From: Berberis thunbergii | Lineage: Eukaryota > Streptophyta > Magnoliopsida > Ranunculales > Berberidaceae | Direction of reading: 5' to 3' | Length of the DNA: 64,000 nt | NCBI GenBank assembly: GCA_003290165.1 | Contig: QNQO01002044.1 | Coordinates: 62,001 to 126,000 of the forward strand | Part shown: piece after piece, positions 1-10,639 of the stretch | Layout of the letters: the number at the start of each line of letters is the position of its first letter | How positions within the stretch are numbered: position 1 is the stretch's first letter | Position numbers and translations under genes: made by a program | Notes under the pieces: generated by a model | Told to the model about the DNA's origin: nothing | Seen by the model: the letters and a program-made list of their open reading frames with translations, nothing else | Databases searched by the model: none

Positions 1-149
1 ATGATGAGTAGAAGGATGGAAATGACAGATGGGACCCTACCTCCCTACTGCACCAAACTGCAATACAGGAGATTCTTTGGACATAATCTATCAGTTTGAA
101 AACTGAAGGTTTCTGTCCTTTTCCTTAGCTCAATTCCTTTGAAAACTGA

Positions 150-382
150 AGGTTAGCAATTTTTTATGGGAAATGGAATTCATTTTCATTTTCTTGTTAT
201 GGAGAGTTTTGATGTTTGGTTGTATATTTAATACTAGAAATCTATTTTTCATAAGAATGTTTACGTACTACTCATGGAAATTCAAGTTCGTGGGGGGGGG
301 GGGGGGGGGGGGGGGCTCAAAATTGGATTCACGGAAACGATTTCAATTTCCATATCTATTTTCCGTGCAATCAAACAAACCC
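150..382. repeat. Harbinger-like MITE, copy A (with poly-G run)
   Basis: Non-coding AT-rich element ending in a TIR-like sequence ATCAAACAAACCC. A taa separates it from copy B. Its interior (green-island motifs such as GATTTCAATTTCC and CTATTTTCCGTGCAA) matches copy B and the copy near 16.1 kb. A run of about 24 G at 291-315 interrupts it. The left end is not clear. The family assignment (TTA target site, GGGTATGTTTG ends) is inferred from the cleaner copies at 16.1 and 62.4 kb. Confidence 0.5.
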
Positions 383-385
383 TAA

Positions 386-612
386 GGGTATGTTTGGTTA
401 GCCATTTTCCTTGGTATATGAATGAAAATTATTTTCCTTGTTATGCGTATTTTCACTGCTTGGTTGTTTATTTACTGACAGGAAATCGATTCTTCATAAG
501 ATTGTTTTACCACTACTCATGTCATAGGAATCCAAGTCCGAAGGGGAGACATCGAAATCGAATTCACGAAAGCGATTTCAATTTTCATGTCTATTTCCCG
601 TGCAACCAAGTA
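386..612. repeat. Harbinger-like MITE, copy B
   Basis: Starts with GGGTATGTTTGGTT directly after copy A and repeats its interior (CGAAAGCGATTTCAATTTTC, TCTATTTCCCGTGCAACCAA). The right TIR is degraded. The head-to-tail arrangement with copy A suggests insertion next to, or duplication of, the same element. No coding capacity. Confidence 0.5.
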
Positions 613-990
613 GAATCTAAGAGCATAACCAATAAACATTTATTTGGGTTGCTCATTGGGCTTGTACCAAAGATAGACTCAAAAATCACTAAATAGACAT
701 TTCTTTAGCCAATCTTTGGATTGCTCAACCACAGGCATCAACTGTCAATGCCTATCATAAATGAAAGATAGATTTTTTCTATTACTTTTACTTTTATTCA
801 TGTGAACCTAAAAAGACTTTTGAAACTTGGTTTAGCAACCTCTAAAAGAAATGCCTATTGGGGAATCTATCTTTCATTTACCAAAGTGCCACATAGGCAA
901 AAAAATAAAAATTTAATAAACAATAGTTTAGCAACCCATTTTGCCCATATAACTTAAACTTCCTGGAGATGCTCTGAACAAAGTTTTCCC
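612..990. repeat. Possible second MITE family (GAGCAT...ATGCTC ends)
   Basis: The segment begins near TAAGAGCATAACC and ends near GGAGATGCTCTGA. Internal inverted similarity is visible (AAAGATAGACTC / GAATCTATCTTTC; GGTTTAGCAACC near the right end). The ends resemble the gagcatctcca ends of common plant MITEs. The boundaries and superfamily are not secure. Confidence 0.3.
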
Positions 991-1734
991 AATAAATTGT
1001 TTTTCCCCTTATTGTGGAGCATTTGGTGGGGTTTGTAATGGGTAGGTAGATTTGATGGATGTTTGGTGGGGGCTAAGAGCAGTCAAAGCCAAGAAAGCTA
1101 CCCATCTATCCTGATTTAGTACAACATGTTTTCCTTAACTAAGGGAAATAAACTAGATCATGTTTCTCTCAATTATTGCTATTAAATTATGATTCTCTCC
1201 AAAATTTAACAAATGATATCAAACTAATTACTGACATCTGTTTTGTGAAACTCTTGATTATTGATACCAGTGGAAATAATTATGTTGGATATAAAAGAGA
1301 AAAATACAATACTAGATGTAGATCCAAGAATGATCATGTCTTCTAGCCATTGAGTGTTAGAATCCATTCAAAGTTAAGAGCCCCAAGCTCTGTATTTCTA
1401 CATTAAGGCTTGAAAGGATATGTTTAGAGAGTGTGAATATGCTTGTTTGCAGATTTTCCTTGTGCTAAGATGTTCGGAAAATGTCACCTTTCCCATGATC
1501 GATATACAGTTTGCCTTGACTTCTTTAAGGAGTCGCTAATAATGGAGGAGGACCTGGTTGAACTCCGTTAAAAAAAATTGAAAAAAGAAGAATTACTTTT
1601 GTTTTAGAATATTCTGGTACTTTAGTAAGTGAATGACTTGTAATATTGAATAATTCGAGAAAATTGAGTAAGTATCTTTGAGGGGCTACCTCTCAAATGG
1701 AACATTAAAAGTTATGTTCATACTTGGATTATTT

Positions 1735-1855
1735 TTATTTTTTTTGAAAGACGGGTTTTTAAGGATTCCATAACATGCAGGTGGGATTCGAAGCTATGAC
1801 GTGAGGGACAAACCCACACAGTCCTAACCATTAGGCCATAACACCATTGACAATT
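1735..1855 (-). repeat. tRNA-derived SINE, family 1 (partial copy)
   Basis: Read on the - strand it starts TATGGCCTAATGGTTAGG (box A-like, TGGCNNAGTGG type) and has CTTCGAATCCC (box B-like), followed by a body and an A-rich tail seen as T-runs at 1733-1745. It matches the longer copies at 13.9 and 49.1 kb but lacks about 50 bp of the 3' body. It is followed by a tandem duplication of its own head (1857-2038). Confidence 0.65.
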
Positions 1856-1856
1856 T

Positions 1857-2038
1857 GGATTACTTGAACACACAACCCTAACCACTAGGCCATAACACCC
1901 ACACAGCCCTAACCATTAGGCCATAACACCAAAGGCGATCAATACTTGGATTACTTGAATACACAACCCTAACCACTAGGCCATAACACCCACACAGCCC
2001 TAACCATTAGGCCATAACACCAAAGGCGATCAATACTT
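1857..2038. repeat. 91-bp tandem duplication of SINE-head sequence
   Basis: Two nearly identical 91-bp units begin at GGATTACTTGAA (1857) and GGATTACTTGAA (1948). A third unit starts at 2039 and fades out. Each unit contains two copies of the CCCTAACCA(C/T)TAGGCCATAACACC motif that is the SINE head in reverse, so the array probably arose by unequal exchange between SINE copies. Confidence 0.85.
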
Positions 2039-2554
2039 GGATTACTTAAACACTCATACCTACTTTATTTATTTTCTTAACTTTCATTTGGTCTTGATTA
2101 ACTTAAATTTTTTAATGGAAGGTAATTTGGAAAATGCAAAAAGGCGATCAATACCAATTGGACAGCCTCCACTGTTCATTTGAGGCTTCTTGCTTTATAC
2201 ATTGTAGATATATAAACTCAAATATTGCCTATTAGCTATGGAACTATGCTCAAACCCTTATCCATGTTGGATTTGCCCAATCGAGCTTGGGTACACCCGC
2301 TCAATTTGAGACCTACCAACAATGTAGTGTTGCATACATTTTCTAAATAATGATTTTTATTAACAACATTAGTCTTAGCCTCTTAGGGATGGAAATGCAT
2401 GATTTTTTTTGTTTTTCATCAACCAATATTTGCTGGAAGAGCCTACTTAATGTCTAATGTTGAATGGTATTTCATGTGGTGGATATGGATTGTGCATTAG
2501 GTTTTCAATCACACAGAGACTTACCAAATTCATCTGTCTATTGTCAAGGTTGTA

Positions 2555-2660
2555 GTTTATTTTTATTTTTTCAAAAGGCAAGCTTGCTGCCGGTGGGTAT
2601 AAAATCTAAGACATGAGAATTAAACCACCACAATCTTAACTATCCATCTAAACTACCATT
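2555..2660 (-). repeat. Diverged tRNA-derived SINE, family 1
   Basis: A T-rich run, a short body with GCTTGCTGCCGGTGGG, and a degenerate box A/B pair on the - strand resemble SINE family 1, but the match is weak. It could be an unrelated tRNA-like fragment. Confidence 0.3.
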
Positions 2661-2964
2661 GGCTCAAGGTTGTAGTGTTGCGAGCAAAGGCCATTAGTTG
2701 CAAACTTTTGGCACTCCTCAAGGGTTACCTCTAAGGCCTTTGCTTTTATTAGCATTGCTCCCCTTCCCACCTTGATGACAAAGAATCTTTAACTTTTTTT
2801 AATTCCCTCAGTGATGCATCGGATTAGATTATGAAAGAAATTGATTAAATTGGGGACCCTCAAAATAGTAACTCTGTCTCTAAATGTTCCTTGCAGAGTT
2901 GCTTTGAATCCATGCCCATTCCATCAATATAGGATAATGAGTGACATGAGAGGCTGCTCTCTCA

Positions 2965-3094
2965 AGTCAAACTGTCAGTTTTTTTTTTTTTTTTTTTAGT
3001 GTAAACTCCAGAGGAATTTTGTTCCAACTAGTCAAACTGTCAGTTTTTTTTTTTTTTTTCAGTGTAAACTCCAGAGGAATTTTGTTCCAAAAAC
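2965..3094. repeat. 65-bp tandem duplication with poly-T tracts
   Basis: Two 65-bp units, each AGTCAAACTGTCAG followed by a long T tract and then GTGTAAACTCCAGAGG. The units differ mainly in T-tract length and one base after it. This is a recent local duplication; no coding role is visible. Confidence 0.85.
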
Positions 3095-3142
3095 ACAAGG
3101 GATCACCAATTAGTCTGAAATTTCATAGATGAGGCAAAGAAT

Positions 3143-3237
3143 GGAGTACCAGCTCAGCGATAGGTGTATAGTAGATAAAATCACAAGTTTAGGGTTTAAA
3201 TTCAGCTGGCAGCATTTAGGGTGAACGGTTAAGGAAT
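3143..3237 (+). repeat. Diverged tRNA-derived SINE, family 2
   Basis: ACCAGCTCAGCGATAGGTGT (box A-like), GGGTTTAAATTC (box B-like) and GCTGGCAGCAT followed by GTGAACGGTTAAGG parallel, in order and spacing, the young family 2 copy at 21.55 kb (GAGTTGGTAGAGG, GGTTTGAACCC, GGTGGCAGCAT, GGGTTAAGGG). This is an old copy with no clear tail. Confidence 0.4.
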
Positions 3238-3611
3238 TGAAGATAATGTTTTTTATGTTGGAAATAATGTCACAGTAAACTTTTCCGGGTGGTTAACGAA
3301 GTTGAAAATATTTTTTTCAAATTCAGCTAAAGATTTACCTAGAGATGAAGCCTCTTGAATAACATGAAATTCAAGGAATGGCAGAATTGAAGAATCTAAC
3401 ATCTTGTGTTGATATTGCATACATGTTTTGATGCAATTATAACCACTTATTGACAAAGATTATTGGCCATATCTCCACCAGATCTTCTTGAGCATAAATG
3501 AGATCCTGTATTTAAGCTAAATTTAGGTTAATTATCCAGGTCTTATTATATTGAATTCTTGAACATAAATTGAGGTCACCATCAAACCATTTCCTTGTAA
3601 CAAAATAGGAA

Positions 3612-3887
3612 TGTGTTCTAAGCCTAGGTCTAGGGGCTAGGCGACCACCAAGGCGAGTTTTTTAATTTTTTTTTTAAATTTATTGATTTTCAATTAAAAA
3701 ATAAAAATTAAGGCTCTATTTTTTTTTATACATTTTACATATTGTATCTTAGTATTGAAAGTAATATCTATGTTATTATGTTTAAATTTTATAAATAAAT
3801 AAATAACTGCCTAGATCCGACCTAATCCTCTGAACATTAGTCCCTTGCTCGCCGCCCTCCTAACTCCTAACCATTTTTAGAACATTG
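3612..3887. repeat. Old copy of the hAT-type MITE seen at 28.4 kb
   Basis: The ends TGTTCTAAG and TTTTTAGAACATTG, together with internal CTAGG/GGCG-rich arms (CTAGGGGCTAGGCGACC; TTGCTCGCCGCCCTCC) around an AT-rich centre, match the layout of the intact element at 28442-29079. Target duplications are no longer recognisable. Confidence 0.5.
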
Positions 3888-5199
3888 AATAGGATAACTC
3901 CAATTTATCAACATTCAGTTAACTTTATTGGCTGAACTTCGGATCAAGAGTAATGCCAACATAGAAAACTACAATTGCATAGTTACCTTTTTTAATTATT
4001 TGTTTATGTTTTTTTTTTTTTTTTTTTTTTTTTGGGGTGGTGGAGTTTTGGTTGGGTATGGTGATAAAGTAACATAGTATGGAATTAGCAGCTTCAAATG
4101 GCAAATTCTTATTGGTTTGTCTCTAGAGGAACTGTGAATAAGTGGGATCATGAAACTGGATCTATTCAACATCCTTTATCTTGTTTGAACCTTTCACTAG
4201 TGGAAATGCAACATCAATATCAATATTTCAAAACTCTTTCATCTGATTTCTTAGGGGTTAATTTAGGGTTTTAAAGAAACCTAACCTTTATTTAATGACC
4301 ACAGTGCCATGTCGATATCATTCTAACCACTAATAGAAGATGGGTTAGTTTTGCGTCCCATCGAGTTTTATGTTGCAACCCTAATTTGGAACCGTAGAAA
4401 ACTAAGCATACCGGTGAACATATGAGGTCAAGCAGTAGCTTAAACTTTATTTATTGTGTTTAGTTTATAATAATAACTTAATAATGTGTTTAGATTATAA
4501 TAACTTAATAATTAAAATTACTTAAATGTCCAATAAAAATGAGCTGATAAGGAAAGGGGGTTAGGCATGGATGATTAATTGTAGACAAAGAAGATTAGTT
4601 GAACTGGAGACCAATTGTGGATTGTTGATTGTTGATCACATAGGATGGGTGGGAAAAAAGTAGACTCCTAAACTGGTTTTGCTTACCTATTGCTAGTGCT
4701 ACCACCCATTAAAAGGGATCAAAACTATTAAGCTATGGCTCTCTCTCAATCCATGTTCATAAAATAGTTTATTAGAAGAAAATAATTCAATAAAATATTC
4801 AATGATTTGAAGATTTCAAGTAAAATGGAGCTTTCATAATGAAGACAACACTTACCCTTCCTTCCTAGAGTAGGGTCTAACTCATCAGATGTTTCCTGAG
4901 ATTAGGTTAAAAAAAAAAAAAAATTATAGGAATGGCAATGGAAAAATGAAGTATCATGAATTTGAAAATACCATAAAGTCTTACATCTGAACTATATAAC
5001 TACCCTTTCCTAAATGATCGGAGAAAATTATGTCTTCAACTCTAAATAATTACGTGTGAAACCAATAGACTAATGAATACTGATAGGGGTATTTGTGTGT
5101 TTTTAAACTAAAAATCAATATTACACATTTGTCTTTAACCTAATTTTTGGATTTCGGAAATACTTTTTCAACTTTATAATATTTATAAAGAAAGAAAAA

Positions 5200-5690
5200 A
5201 ATGTGATAAAAATGACCGGGTGTTTGTATCTTTAAACAAAGACATTATTACATTTTTGCCTCCTAATTCTGATTATTTATAATCAGATCCAATCTCTCTT
5301 AATATTCATCAATTATACTTGACTCCTTAACATAACTTATTTGAAGTTTTCGAATTATTTATAAATTATAGATAGGCCCTTACATCTAACTTATTTTTGT
5401 CTTCTACATTTTATAAATTTTACAATCCAAATCATTCCCCTCTTAAACATTGATATAAAATATATAAACCCCTAATATAATTTATTTCAAACTCTCCAAT
5501 TATCTATAAATTAAAAAAATGCCTTTGAACTAACTTTTTATTTTCTATTATGTCACTCACATTTCATATTTTTACAATCAAAACCAGTACCTCTGAAATA
5601 TTGATTAATTATATTTAAGCCCCTAATATAATAATTTATTTCAAGCCCTCTAGTTATTTATAAACTATATATAGGCATTTAAATTAAATA
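5200..5690. repeat. Imperfect ~150-bp tandem array, about three units
   Basis: The anchor TTATTT(G/C)AA followed by an ATTTATAAATTA-like stretch recurs at 5337, 5482 and 5636 (spacing 145 and 154). Neighbouring motifs recur in the same order (CCCCTAATATAA, CATTTTATAAATTTTACAATC / CATATTTTTACAATC). The units are diverged, so the array is old. Confidence 0.6.
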
Positions 5691-6119
5691 AAAAAATATT
5701 AAATATTTGTGCATGTAGAGCACGTCCACCCCTAGTAAATCTTATAAAAGCAAGATACATGTACACTTTAGCATTGTCGACTCTCAAAGCACTCTTAACA
5801 TTACCATTATGGAGAGCTACCCCCTTCCCCCAACTTTCAATTTTTTTTAATAAATACTTAGCCTCACAAAAAATATTCAATTATGTAATTTATAATACAA
5901 TACTATAATTATTCATTCAACTACTCATGCATGTCTTTATTGGTGTTGTAGTTAGAAGTTTAACATTTTTAGAAAACGATCCCAGTTCGATACTCTTGAA
6001 GGGTAAGATTTCTTTATGGCTATGATTTTTTCGTGACTATTGACAATTACTATTTTTATCATTATGACATGCCTCAACTTTTTTTGTTTTTAATTCAATT
6101 TATATATAATTGCAAACAT

Positions 6120-6121
6120 AA

Positions 6122-6158
<37 letters not shown>

Positions 6159-6159
6159 A
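6120..6159. repeat. (AAT)n/(ATT)n mirror microsatellite
   Basis: An AAT-type repeat runs straight into an ATT-type repeat, giving a self-complementary stretch that could form a hairpin. Confidence 0.9.
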
Positions 6160-7009
6160 TTTGTTTGTTCACAACTGGTATAAAACATCCAAAAAAATAT
6201 TTGAAATTAATATATATAATAATAACTATATAATTCAAGTATCCAACTCATACAAAATTTGAGGCTCATATAAACTATTGAAATTGTGTTAGGATTTTAT
6301 TAAATTCGCAAATTTCAGATTTTTTAAGCTTCAACTAGATATTTATCGTATTTTAATTATATATTCTAGTTATGTACTTGCTAAGGTTATCGATGTTGTG
6401 ACATTATTTTGGTTTAAATTTGGACTACACTGGATTCAATTTGGTATATACAATGTACTTTTGATAGTTATACATTTTTAGTAGTTACTAGCTCGGTTAG
6501 GAACAAAAAATTGGCTCTGTCCTTGATAACCACTATTATCAATTAATAATTATTTGACATTTCGCCCTCTTGACTAAAATTCTGGATTCGCCACTGGTGA
6601 CAACATTGTGGTTGATAGTACACACACTCAAAAAAAAAAACTTGCAACTTAGCAAGCAAACTAATGTTGGAGAACGTAGCATACATAATGCAATAAAAAG
6701 AGGTTGGAATAAAGTTAGACAGACATCCACCTATCTGTCCGGAGTGGGTATAGTTTAAAAAAAAGAATATTAAACATATATTCGAGGCAGATTCAGGGTC
6801 ACAACCCCGGCGAGACGAAAACGAATTTGCCCAAATCCACTCTATTGCCATCTCTACGATTTGGTTGTCTATGCATATTGGTATATTAGTGATGCTTCAT
6901 ATATAGACCAGCTGAATTTGATCTTTTTTACAATGTTTTGACCCCATTGATCAATAAACAAATGAGCTACAAATCTTGCTTTCTTTCAAAAAAAATAAAA
7001 TAACTAAGG

Positions 7010-7075
7010 GTATATTTGGTTTCGACTTCCATATCTATTTTCCGAGCAAACAAACAATACCTAAATTAGCATTTG
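7010..7075. repeat. Short internally deleted Harbinger-like MITE
   Basis: AAGGGTATATTTGGTT and, about 35 bp later, TATTTTCCGAGCAAACAAAC correspond to the two ends of the 16.1/62.4-kb MITE family, with most of the interior missing. Confidence 0.45.
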
Positions 7076-8410
7076 ATTTCCCTAAAACCCAATAAGCCAC
7101 TGAATCATGAAAAGATAATAATATGTTTTTTTTTTACCCTTTTCTCCATCCTTTGACTTTATCTTTTTTGCTAAGTTGTGATGTTGAGATATTACCAAAG
7201 TCTTAATGACATCAAATTATGTTCAAGTCATGAACCTCAAACCTTATCTGTTCCCCATTAGAAAATTGCTCCAAAACAAACATGGCATCTGATATCTTTT
7301 CTCACTATTGTTGGTGGTGTTGTTTGTTGTTTCTTCATGAGAGAGAGTATGTGAACACTTAGCATGCATGACTCACTATGGAAAGAAGATAATCATGGTG
7401 GGCTTCATGTCAGCTGATGTGGTCTCATCACATGGTTCAGAAAGTGGCATCCCAACCTATCACACATGTTCATCTGTACTATTTTAATTAGTTTTTTGTG
7501 AGATTAATGTCAAACTATATGAGCCCACAAAGCTTTCCCTTGAATCAATATATAAGATCACGGGCTTGATCCATGGAAATTACCTTTAAAGTACAAAAGT
7601 CAAGGGGTGGATTTTGTCATTGCTTAAACTAATAATGGGTGGCTTTGAAATGAAGAAAAGAGCACCCATGTTTAGAATAGTCTCCAACCCATGCTTAATC
7701 CAAGATGGGTTAGCCGAATTAGGGTTCTTGTTCGCCACTGACAAGGGGTTAAGGGATTAAAAAGAAAGAAAGAAACAAACAAACGAAGATTGATGACCAT
7801 GTTGTTAGCAACAATCAGACAAGCACGTCTAGAATTTAAAAAAAAAAATTGGTGCGGTGGCAACACAAGAAGGGTGTAGAAAAAACGGTATTCTACAGTA
7901 GGCATAGCCAAAGAAGCCACCCAAGAGTATTGACCTAGTCAATGCAGCCTGAGCTGCATATTGAACAGGTCAACTACCTTATGTTCAGCGTTACCACCTA
8001 GTACATTTGGTAGTGTACTGAACACCACCACCTACTTTCACAATTAGAGGCTGACAAAAGCACCCACATTGTGTTATTAATGGCACCCTCAGAAAAATTA
8101 ACATTTGGAGGGTACAAATATGATACTAGAGACGCCATGAGCCAATTTATTTATTAAGAGGTGCCACATGCAAATTTTTACCATTTCGATTTAGTAAAAC
8201 ATCCAAGCATACACTTAGACGTTTTACAAAATCTCAAGCCTTCTAGCTTGTTGAAAAAAATGAAGTAACACATGAAATATGCTATGTTTTGACAAAACAT
8301 GTCATTGATCCAAGGAATGTTTTGCCAAAACATGTTGTTATTTGTGTCATGTATTTTTACAAAACCGTCAATGCCTTATAGTTGCCAAAACACTATCAAG
8401 ATTTGGTAAA

Positions 8411-8506
8411 ACAAGTTTAGGGTGTCCTAGATGTTTTAGCAAACGAGTTCAAGGTATCCTAGATGTTTTAGCAAACAAGTTTAGGGTATTCTAGACGTTT
8501 TCTCAA
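8411..8506. repeat. 32-bp tandem repeat, three imperfect units
   Basis: Units starting at 8411, 8443 and 8475 share A(C)AAGTTTAGGGTATCCTAGATGTT-type sequence ending in TTAGCAA. Upstream at 8280-8345 the related TTTTGACAAAACATG palindromic motif occurs more than once. Function is not apparent. Confidence 0.8.
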
Positions 8507-9265
8507 AATGAGTCTAGCCGTTTGTAAGTTGTTTTGTCAAAACGTGACACATAGTTGTTGTGTTCTTCATTTTCTTGGGTTAGTTAGACTTTCGTCCCTC
8601 TTTATAATAGTATCCCAAGATTTTAAACAACTACATAATTCTTTTTTTTAAACCGGCACTAAAACCAACAAAAATCGATATTTGTTATTTTTAAAAAAAA
8701 ATTGTGGACTAACACTTTTTTATTTATTTAAAACCAACACCAAAATCAAAGAAAAAAAAACAACGTTGTTTTCCCCACACTTAAACTAAGCATTGTCTTT
8801 AATGTGTAAAGAGTAGAGCATATGCAACGAAAGATTTAAAGGTGAAAAAACAAATAGAAGCAAAATTAGTGATAAAAAAAATTAAGGGATAGAGAAAACA
8901 AATATGATTGTGTTGTAATCTGAGTTCCACAACTGCCATCAACTTCCCCACATTGGTTGCCTCTCAATAAGCGTTTGTTTTAACGTCTTGCAGCCTAAGG
9001 TATCCAATCAATCCTTCAAATAGGCGGGAACATGTAATTCCTAAAACATAAATTCAAATCCCAGCTTAAGGCAACTAGTAATTTCGAAAACTATTAAACT
9101 TGCAAAATAAACAAATTCTTAAAAACATTAAACTCTTTTTTTTTGTAATAAAATATCCTAATCGTTGTATATCTCTTGCAGGCACCTCCTCTTGGAAAAC
9201 TCGACTCTGAAAGAGTTGGATGTTTCATTTGACGAGTGTATGTTTGTTTCTTCCAGCCAAGTTTC

Positions 9266-9275
9266 ATGTGTGTGT

Positions 9276-9306
<31 letters not shown>

Positions 9307-9310
9307 GGGG
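9266..9310. repeat. (TG)n plus poly-G microsatellite
   Basis: About 12 TG units followed by about 19 G. This falls inside the Gypsy remnant and is a likely site of length error in any assembly. Confidence 0.9.
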
Positions 9311-9399
9311 ATAGACTTGTGGAAAAAGGCATTTGAGAGAACAACTTATTCTTGACCATAAATTTTTTCGAGAAAATTATGACTTTTCTTGTTCCATGT

Positions 9400-10102
9400 A
9401 CAATTAGCTTGCAAATGATCTTCTTGCCCGCAATTACAACATTTATTTAGAGCATAATCCTTGGAAATATAAGAACCCAAACGAGCACTTCTATAAACTT
9501 GTATATTCTTAGACTAAAATAATCTCCTCTGCTCGATGAAGTACATATTAAAAAACATCAGTAAGATATTCAGGATGTAGGATACAAACTTCAGACTTGA
9601 TGTCGGGATGCAAACTAGAAATAAACATGCTAATAAGTTGAACTTCAAGGATTGCATGATTTACCATATTTAAGATTTTTGAATTTTCGATGTATGCACA
9701 TACGGTTCCAGTTTATGAAAGTTAAGATAATGTGTCACCCAGATCGCAATGTTTTTAATTACCAAATCTAATGCACATGCATAGAGAAATTTTGGGTCAT
9801 CTCACTGTTCTAATTGAACGACGCGTCTAAGGGTACCAAGAACAAACCTCACTTGTTAAGTGCAACCCAACTAAAGGAACGATTTGATCATTGGGAGTTC
9901 CATGTAGAACTTGATATTATTCAGCATGATTTAACCAACCTTCTGGATCAGAACCTCGAATCTTGGACAAATCAATTTTGATAGTTCTTCCTTGAAAAAA
10001 AAAACATATTGTTTTGCCATTGTGGATCACAACTCTAATGGGATTCCAGGATCGATGTGCTTGAGGAGGATGAGGACCATCAATTTTATAGTGATATCCC
10101 AT
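9400..10102 (-). pseudogene. Decayed retrotransposon gag with zinc knuckle
   Basis: The 5' end on the - strand encodes KIDLSKIRGSDPEGWLNHAE, the W-containing signature of plant Gypsy gag (retrotrans_gag). After several stops and frame breaks, positions 9441-9400 encode CCNCGQEDHLQANC, a complete CX2CX4HX4C zinc knuckle in the right downstream position. Gag would package element RNA. The copy is dead, with several in-frame stops between the two motifs. Confidence 0.7.
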
Positions 10103-10639
10103 GTAATGGTATCTAATTTGTTATTGATTGTATGTCTTTACTATTTTATTTCTTATTTCTTATTTTTATTTTTTTTACCTTGTAGCCAATTTTCTAATAT
10201 TTTCATTTTTCACTATTTGTTTTCAACTAACTTGAACAAGGACTTGTAATGTCAGGTTCAACTATGATGGTGAACGCAACAACGCTGATAGCGATAAAGA
10301 AATCTTCACCACAATGAAAATGAAAACTTCAATAATGACAAAGGCAATTAGGATGCGCAAACGCCTTCTTATACTAAGTAATTGCAAATATAACTCTTGA
10401 CCTTCATTCAACTCTTTTAAATTCAATGCAACTAGGGTATATTTATAGACCAAAATAACACTTCCAAACAGAAATTCAAATCCTACTCAAAATAGGAATT
10501 GCCAAAATCCTTGCTTAAGGCAAATATAAATTTAAAACTATTAAACTTCCAAAATAAATATTTTTTCCTAAAGGCATCAAACTCTTATTTTCTAAAATAA
10601 AATATGCTAACTATTTTATATATCATGCATCAAAATTGT

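Larger units (their letters stand above)
3900..8400. other. Gene-free AT-rich intergenic stretch
   Basis: No ORF here shows a recognisable domain, exon pattern or conserved codon run; all are short and frame-broken. The stretch contains homopolymer runs (T-tract at 4009-4033), a three-unit tandem array (5200-5690), a mirror AAT/ATT microsatellite (6120-6159) and a MITE remnant (7010-7075). Segments near 6550-6600 and 7720-7740 share TTCGCCACTG, which may be the edge of a further repeat family. Confidence 0.7.
8800..10632 (-). mobile_element. Gag-only Ty3/Gypsy remnant with two related LTRs
   Basis: Read on the - strand: an LTR-like segment (about 10632-10257) with a TATA-like TCTATAAATA, a decayed gag region (about 10102-9400), a purine tract AAGAGGAGG at 9186-9195, then a second LTR-like segment below 9185. 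The two LTR segments share blocks such as GTTTAATAGTTTT and TTGCCTTAAGC in the same order. No protease, reverse transcriptase or integrase is present between the LTRs, so this is a deleted or non-autonomous element. The 8.8-kb end is uncertain; TTTAAGTGTGGGG near 8770 is a motif often seen downstream of pol in plant Gypsy elements. Confidence 0.6.

Noticed and set aside
274..696. 140-codon ORF beginning in the G-run
   Set aside because: It translates a MITE and a homopolymer; no domain, and its length depends on the G-run.
1857..2040. Regularly repeated CCCTAACCA-TAGGCCATAACACC units as a CRISPR-like array
   Set aside because: Only two 91-bp units without unique spacers, in a plant genome; the repeat is the head of a tRNA-derived SINE.
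5925..6000. tRNA-like segment (GTTGTAGTTAGAAG ... CAGTTCGATACTC)
   Set aside because: Box A/B-like words are present, but there is no body match to either SINE family, no tail, and no cloverleaf for a real tRNA.
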